From an uncultured Oscillospiraceae bacterium (GTDB lineage: Bacteria > Bacillota > Clostridia > Oscillospirales > Oscillospiraceae), in NCBI GenBank assembly GCA_905234855.1, contig CAJOIU010000008.1, positions 19,769 to 83,768 of the forward strand: a stretch of 64,000 bases of DNA. The letters are read 5' to 3'. This document shows positions 61,286 to 64,000 of this stretch, in pieces. The number at the start of each line of letters is the position of its first letter. The stretch's first letter is position 1. The translations under genes and the position numbers were made by a program. Below the pieces are notes generated by a model, which was not told where the DNA came from, did no database searches, and was given only the letters and a program-made list of their open reading frames with translations.

Positions 61286-62947
61286 ATGAAGAAGGTATTG
61301 ACGACGGTATTGCTTTTCGCAGTCGTATTGGCTGCGCTGCTGGGCATAGCGGCTCTGGTGGAGCGTCTTCGCCCGGCGGAGATGCCGGCGGAGCCGGAGG
61401 AAACGGCGGCGGTGGAGGAAAAAACCGTCCGCAATGAAATGAACGCGGAAGGCGCGGCGGTCATCACCTTCTCGGAGGGCAAAGCCCATGTGGACGGGCT
61501 GGGCGCGAACGCGGTCGGCAGCGTCGTGACCGTCGGCTATCCCGGCACCTATCGGGTGGAGGGAACCATCGATGACGGTCAGATCATCGTGGATCTGGGG
61601 GACTTTGACGGCGCGGCGTATCTCATTCTGAACGGCGCGTCGATCGCCTGCTCCGACGGCCCCGCGATCCATGTGAAGCAGGCGGATCTCGCGCTCATCC
61701 ATCTGGCGGCGGGGACGCAGAACGTCCTCTCGGACGGCGCGGAATATACTGTGCAGGAGGGGCCGGAATACAGGACCGGCGCGGGCATCTACAGTGCTGA
61801 CGATCTCGTGATCGAGGGCGAGGGCGCCCTCACCGTATACGGCAGCGCCGCCGACGGCATCCGCTCGAAGGACGCGCTGACCGTCACCGGCGGCAGTATT
61901 GCCGTTTACAGCGCGGACGACGGCCTGCAGGCCAGCGATTATCTCTCCGTGACCGGCGGCAGCATCACGGTGGGCGCGTATGGCGACGGCATCAAGACCA
62001 CCGACGGCTATATCGAGATCACCGGAAGCTCGATCTCCGTTTCCAGCGCGGGCGACGGCGTCGCCGCCGTCACGGAGCTGACCGTGACCGACAGCAGCTT
62101 GGATATCCAGACCCACGGCGGCGCGGAGGCCTATGCCGATATCGTGCTGGACGACCTCAGCGCTAAGGGCATCAAGGGCGACACGGTGACGGTGAGCGGC
62201 GGCACGCTGACCTTCGACACGGCGGACGACGCGATCCATGCCGTGCGGGATATCACTCTCTCCGGCGGCAGCTATGTCATCCGCTCCGGCGACGACGCCG
62301 TTCACGCGGCGAATCTGGTGGAAGTCTCCGCGGCGGATATGGAGATCGCCTCCTGCTATGAGGGGTTGGAGGCGGCCTCTGTCCGGCTCTCCGGCGGACG
62401 CATCGGGATCACGGCGGAAAATAACGGCGTGGACGCGGGGGAGGACGGCTTCGTGATGACGGACGGGGAGCTTGTGATCGAAGCACCGCGGGGCATCGGC
62501 TCGGACGGCGTCCTGTCCGTGGAGAGCGGCAGCGTCACGATCCTGAGCGACGGCTTGGAAAGCCCGCTGAAATTCGTGCAGAGCGGCGTCATTGGCGGCA
62601 CCGTGGCGGCATGGTGTGGCAGCGGCACGGCTGACGTGATCTTGGAAAAGGGCGAGCTTCCGGCTTCGCTTCTGTTCGTTCTGCATGGGACGGCGGCGGA
62701 GGAGGCGACCCCGGTCGTATTGACCGACGCCTCCGGCACGGTGCTGTACGAGACCGAAACCGCTACCGGCAGCGGCGAGCTCCTGTATGCCAGCGGACGG
62801 CTCCGCATGGGCGAGACCTACACGCTCACCGCGGGGGATACCGTGCTGGAGGCCGTCCTCGGCGAGGGCTGCGCCATCGTGGAGCAGGAACTGCCGCGGA
62901 GCAGCGGCGGCTGGGGCGGCTTCCCCGGCCCCGGCATGCGGAGATAA
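61286..62947 (+). CDS. Secreted right-handed beta-helix protein (Cthe_2159/DUF4353-like)
   Basis: A 553-residue protein. An N-terminal hydrophobic segment (VLTTVLLFAVVLAALLGIAALV) is a signal peptide or anchor. From about 50 onward the sequence repeats short strands with GSI, DDG and DGI turns (GGSIAVYSADDGLQASDYLS, GGSITVGAYGDGIKTTDGYI), the ladder pattern of the Cthe_2159 beta-helix family, known to bind calcium and acidic polysaccharide. The C-terminus ends in a Gly/Pro-rich GGWGGFPGPGMRR. ATG 61286 was chosen for its GGGGG site. It is divergent from the VTC-DUF4956 pair. The 211-base gap before it is AT-rich; TTTCCA-N17-TATACT at 61091-61119 is a possible promoter. Confidence 0.85.
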   Translation: MKKVLTTVLLFAVVLAALLGIAALVERLRPAEMPAEPEETAAVEEKTVRNEMNAEGAAVITFSEGKAHVDGLGANAVGSVVTVGYPGTYRVEGTIDDGQIIVDLGDFDGAAYLILNGASIACSDGPAIHVKQADLALIHLAAGTQNVLSDGAEYTVQEGPEYRTGAGIYSADDLVIEGEGALTVYGSAADGIRSKDALTVTGGSIAVYSADDGLQASDYLSVTGGSITVGAYGDGIKTTDGYIEITGSSISVSSAGDGVAAVTELTVTDSSLDIQTHGGAEAYADIVLDDLSAKGIKGDTVTVSGGTLTFDTADDAIHAVRDITLSGGSYVIRSGDDAVHAANLVEVSAADMEIASCYEGLEAASVRLSGGRIGITAENNGVDAGEDGFVMTDGELVIEAPRGIGSDGVLSVESGSVTILSDGLESPLKFVQSGVIGGTVAAWCGSGTADVILEKGELPASLLFVLHGTAAEEATPVVLTDASGTVLYETETATGSGELLYASGRLRMGETYTLTAGDTVLEAVLGEGCAIVEQELPRSSGGWGGFPGPGMRR

Positions 62948-63039
62948 ATCGTCTCTATAACAAAAACTGCTCGGCGATCCCCGCACCTATCATAGGGAAT
63001 CTTTCTGAACAGTCAAATTGAATAGTGATTTGTTTCCCT

Positions 63040-63069
63040 GCGGGGCTGTGCTGTTTGGCACAGCCCCGC
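63040..63069 (+). terminator. Hairpin at the boundary of relic DNA
   Basis: GCGGGGCTGTGC-TGTTTG-GCACAGCCCCGC, 12-base perfect arms, about 90 bases after the beta-helix gene. Confidence 0.7.
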
Positions 63070-63084
63070 GTTCCTTTCAAACGC

Positions 63085-63564
63085 CACATGGAGCTGGCCG
63101 CGTCTATCGCGGGTCTAACGGAGGAGATCGAAGAACTGCGCTCGGAGAAAAAGCATATTCTCGCCTGCGCCAAGTGTGATGATGACGAGGGCATGAAGAC
63201 ATTTATCCTCAATCCTGAGCAGGCCAAGCGGAACTACAACGACCTCATTGAGCGCAAGACCGCCCTGACCGTAGAACGGCATTACGCAGTATGAGGATGT
63301 GTATGAGCGCATTCAGCCGGGTGATGAAGATGCCGTTAAGACCGAGCGCCAGCGGCTCGGCGCCGAGAGTGAAAGCCGGATTTCGGAAAGAGTTTCCAAA
63401 ATCTACGGAGAACGATTCGATCCAGAGCGCCTGTCTGGTGCCACAAAGGAAACCGACCTCGATATGGCTTTTGATCGGAGGGCTGCAGTACATCGAGATC
63501 GGCTTCATACCCTCAATAGAAACACTTATCGGAGTCAGCATACGAAAGAGGATTCGGTATTGTA
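63085..63564 (+). pseudogene. Frameshifted relic of a mobile-element coiled-coil protein
   Basis: Two open pieces join with one frameshift near 63285. The first ends LTEEIEELRSEKKHILACAKCDDDEGMK and NYNDLIERKTALTVERHYA. The second, in the next frame, continues YEDVYERIQPGDEDAVKTERQRL and GAESESRISERVSKIYG. The Lys/Glu-rich helical character is reminiscent of C-terminal parts of MobA/MobL-type mobilisation proteins. This is a weak resemblance. No proper start, ribosome binding site or promoter was found, so it is likely a decayed remnant. Confidence 0.4.
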
Positions 63565-63588
63565 ATCCCAGCCCATTGTGTAAGAGCA

Positions 63589-63772
63589 AGAACCCTGCCA
63601 CATTCATTGTTGAATAGACAGGGTTCTATGCAATATCTTGATTTTTCATCACTTGTATCTCATGGCGCTTAGAGTCATAGATGTTTGTCATAATCAGCGG
63701 CGCACAAGGCAATCGGAGATAGCAATATAGAATGCCATGCCCTTCCTCAAACGGGAGAGCATGGCATTTTTG
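63589..63772. terminator. Two hairpins in a gene-free stretch
   Basis: AGAACCCTG/CAGGGTTCT (63589-63627) and AATGCCATGC/GCATGGCATT followed by TTTTT (63731-63772). Between 63565 and 63885 I see no convincing gene. Confidence 0.6.
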
Positions 63773-63885
63773 TGTTTCGTCGATAGTTCCATTTGACAAT
63801 ATGTCTCTGAGTATGGACATCGCCGAAGAGGTGCTCGTCAGGGGGGATATAGATCAACAACGATTATTGATGGCTTCTTGGGGCA

Positions 63886-64000
63886 TCAGTTTTCTTCCGC
63901 GGTTGGGCTTTCTTCTTTCTTTGGGATAAGGGAGAAGATGAAATCCAGAACCTTCTGAAGATTCTCCAGCCCCTCCGGCGTGGACTCCATATTCAGCAGA
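63886..64000 (-). CDS. C-terminal fragment of an unidentified protein
   Basis: The minus-strand frame open at the window edge ends at TGA (63888-63886) after 38 codons, ending LENLQKVLDFIFSLIPKKEE and SPTAEEN. It looks like the acidic tail of a small helical protein. I do not recognise it. Its position beside relic DNA suggests an accessory element continuing beyond the window. Confidence 0.35.
   Translation of the reverse strand, partial: LLNMESTPEGLENLQKVLDFIFSLIPKKEESPTAEEN

Overview
The window looks like chromosomal DNA of a GC-rich, low-oxygen Clostridia (Oscillospiraceae-type) bacterium. The reasons are strong AGGAGG-type ribosome binding sites, TTGACA/TATAAT promoters, Gram-positive lipoproteins, a T-box riboswitch, an ECF vitamin transporter with BioY, a thiolase, a PutP and an AGCS sodium symporter, and an Fe-S/flavin electron-transfer pair. 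No phage or conjugative module is complete; only the last kilobase looks like degraded mobile DNA. Taxonomy is inference from gene content.

Layout. 0-6.3 kb: end of an AGCS symporter, a TetR regulator, putP, a Met-type T-box controlling metNIQ, and a membrane-anchored XRE regulator. 6.36-13.3 kb: tRNA-Val(GAC), then two adjacent sensor proteins, a LuxR-type response regulator, and a zinc-ribbon protein with two lipoproteins. A palindrome occurs at the same distance from the -10 box in front of the regulator gene and in front of the zinc-ribbon gene, which suggests a small autoregulated regulon. 13.6-26.3 kb: mnmG, then a long leftward block (methyltransferase, ecfA1-ecfA2-ecfT-truA, DUF5711-like protein, CvpA-like protein, zinc-finger Clp ATPase, ABC exporter). 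26.4-30.5 kb: a degenerate SGNH protein coupled to a solute-binding lipoprotein whose sequence order is circularly permuted, facing a normal amino-acid ABC transporter.

30.6-42.7 kb: OmpR/HK pair and HtrA, thiolase with an insertion, Pro/Thr-rich lipoprotein, PTS-EIIC-like permease, prmA with an orphan PqqD-like gene, then a rearranged locus. There the 5' half of a metallo-hydrolase gene is present twice around a padR-DUF2812 pair, and both copies break at the same base. bioY and birA follow, diverging from a region with two BirA operators. 42.8-48.4 kb: a frameshifted repeat-rich L,D-transpeptidase and a two-gene Fe-S/flavin oxidoreductase.

48.6-64 kb: sppA, RDD protein, plsC, a membrane protein, then the leftward recJ-rsh-dtd run, a Tat lipoprotein phosphoesterase, an O-antigen-ligase-like protein, and a VTC/DUF4956 pair divergent from a beta-helix protein. 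The window ends in relic DNA.

The most interesting items are the circularly permuted binding protein at 27.3 kb, the duplicated operator at 9.55 and 10.33 kb, and the duplicated/frameshifted hydrolase at 39-41 kb. For the last, an assembly artefact must be excluded first.
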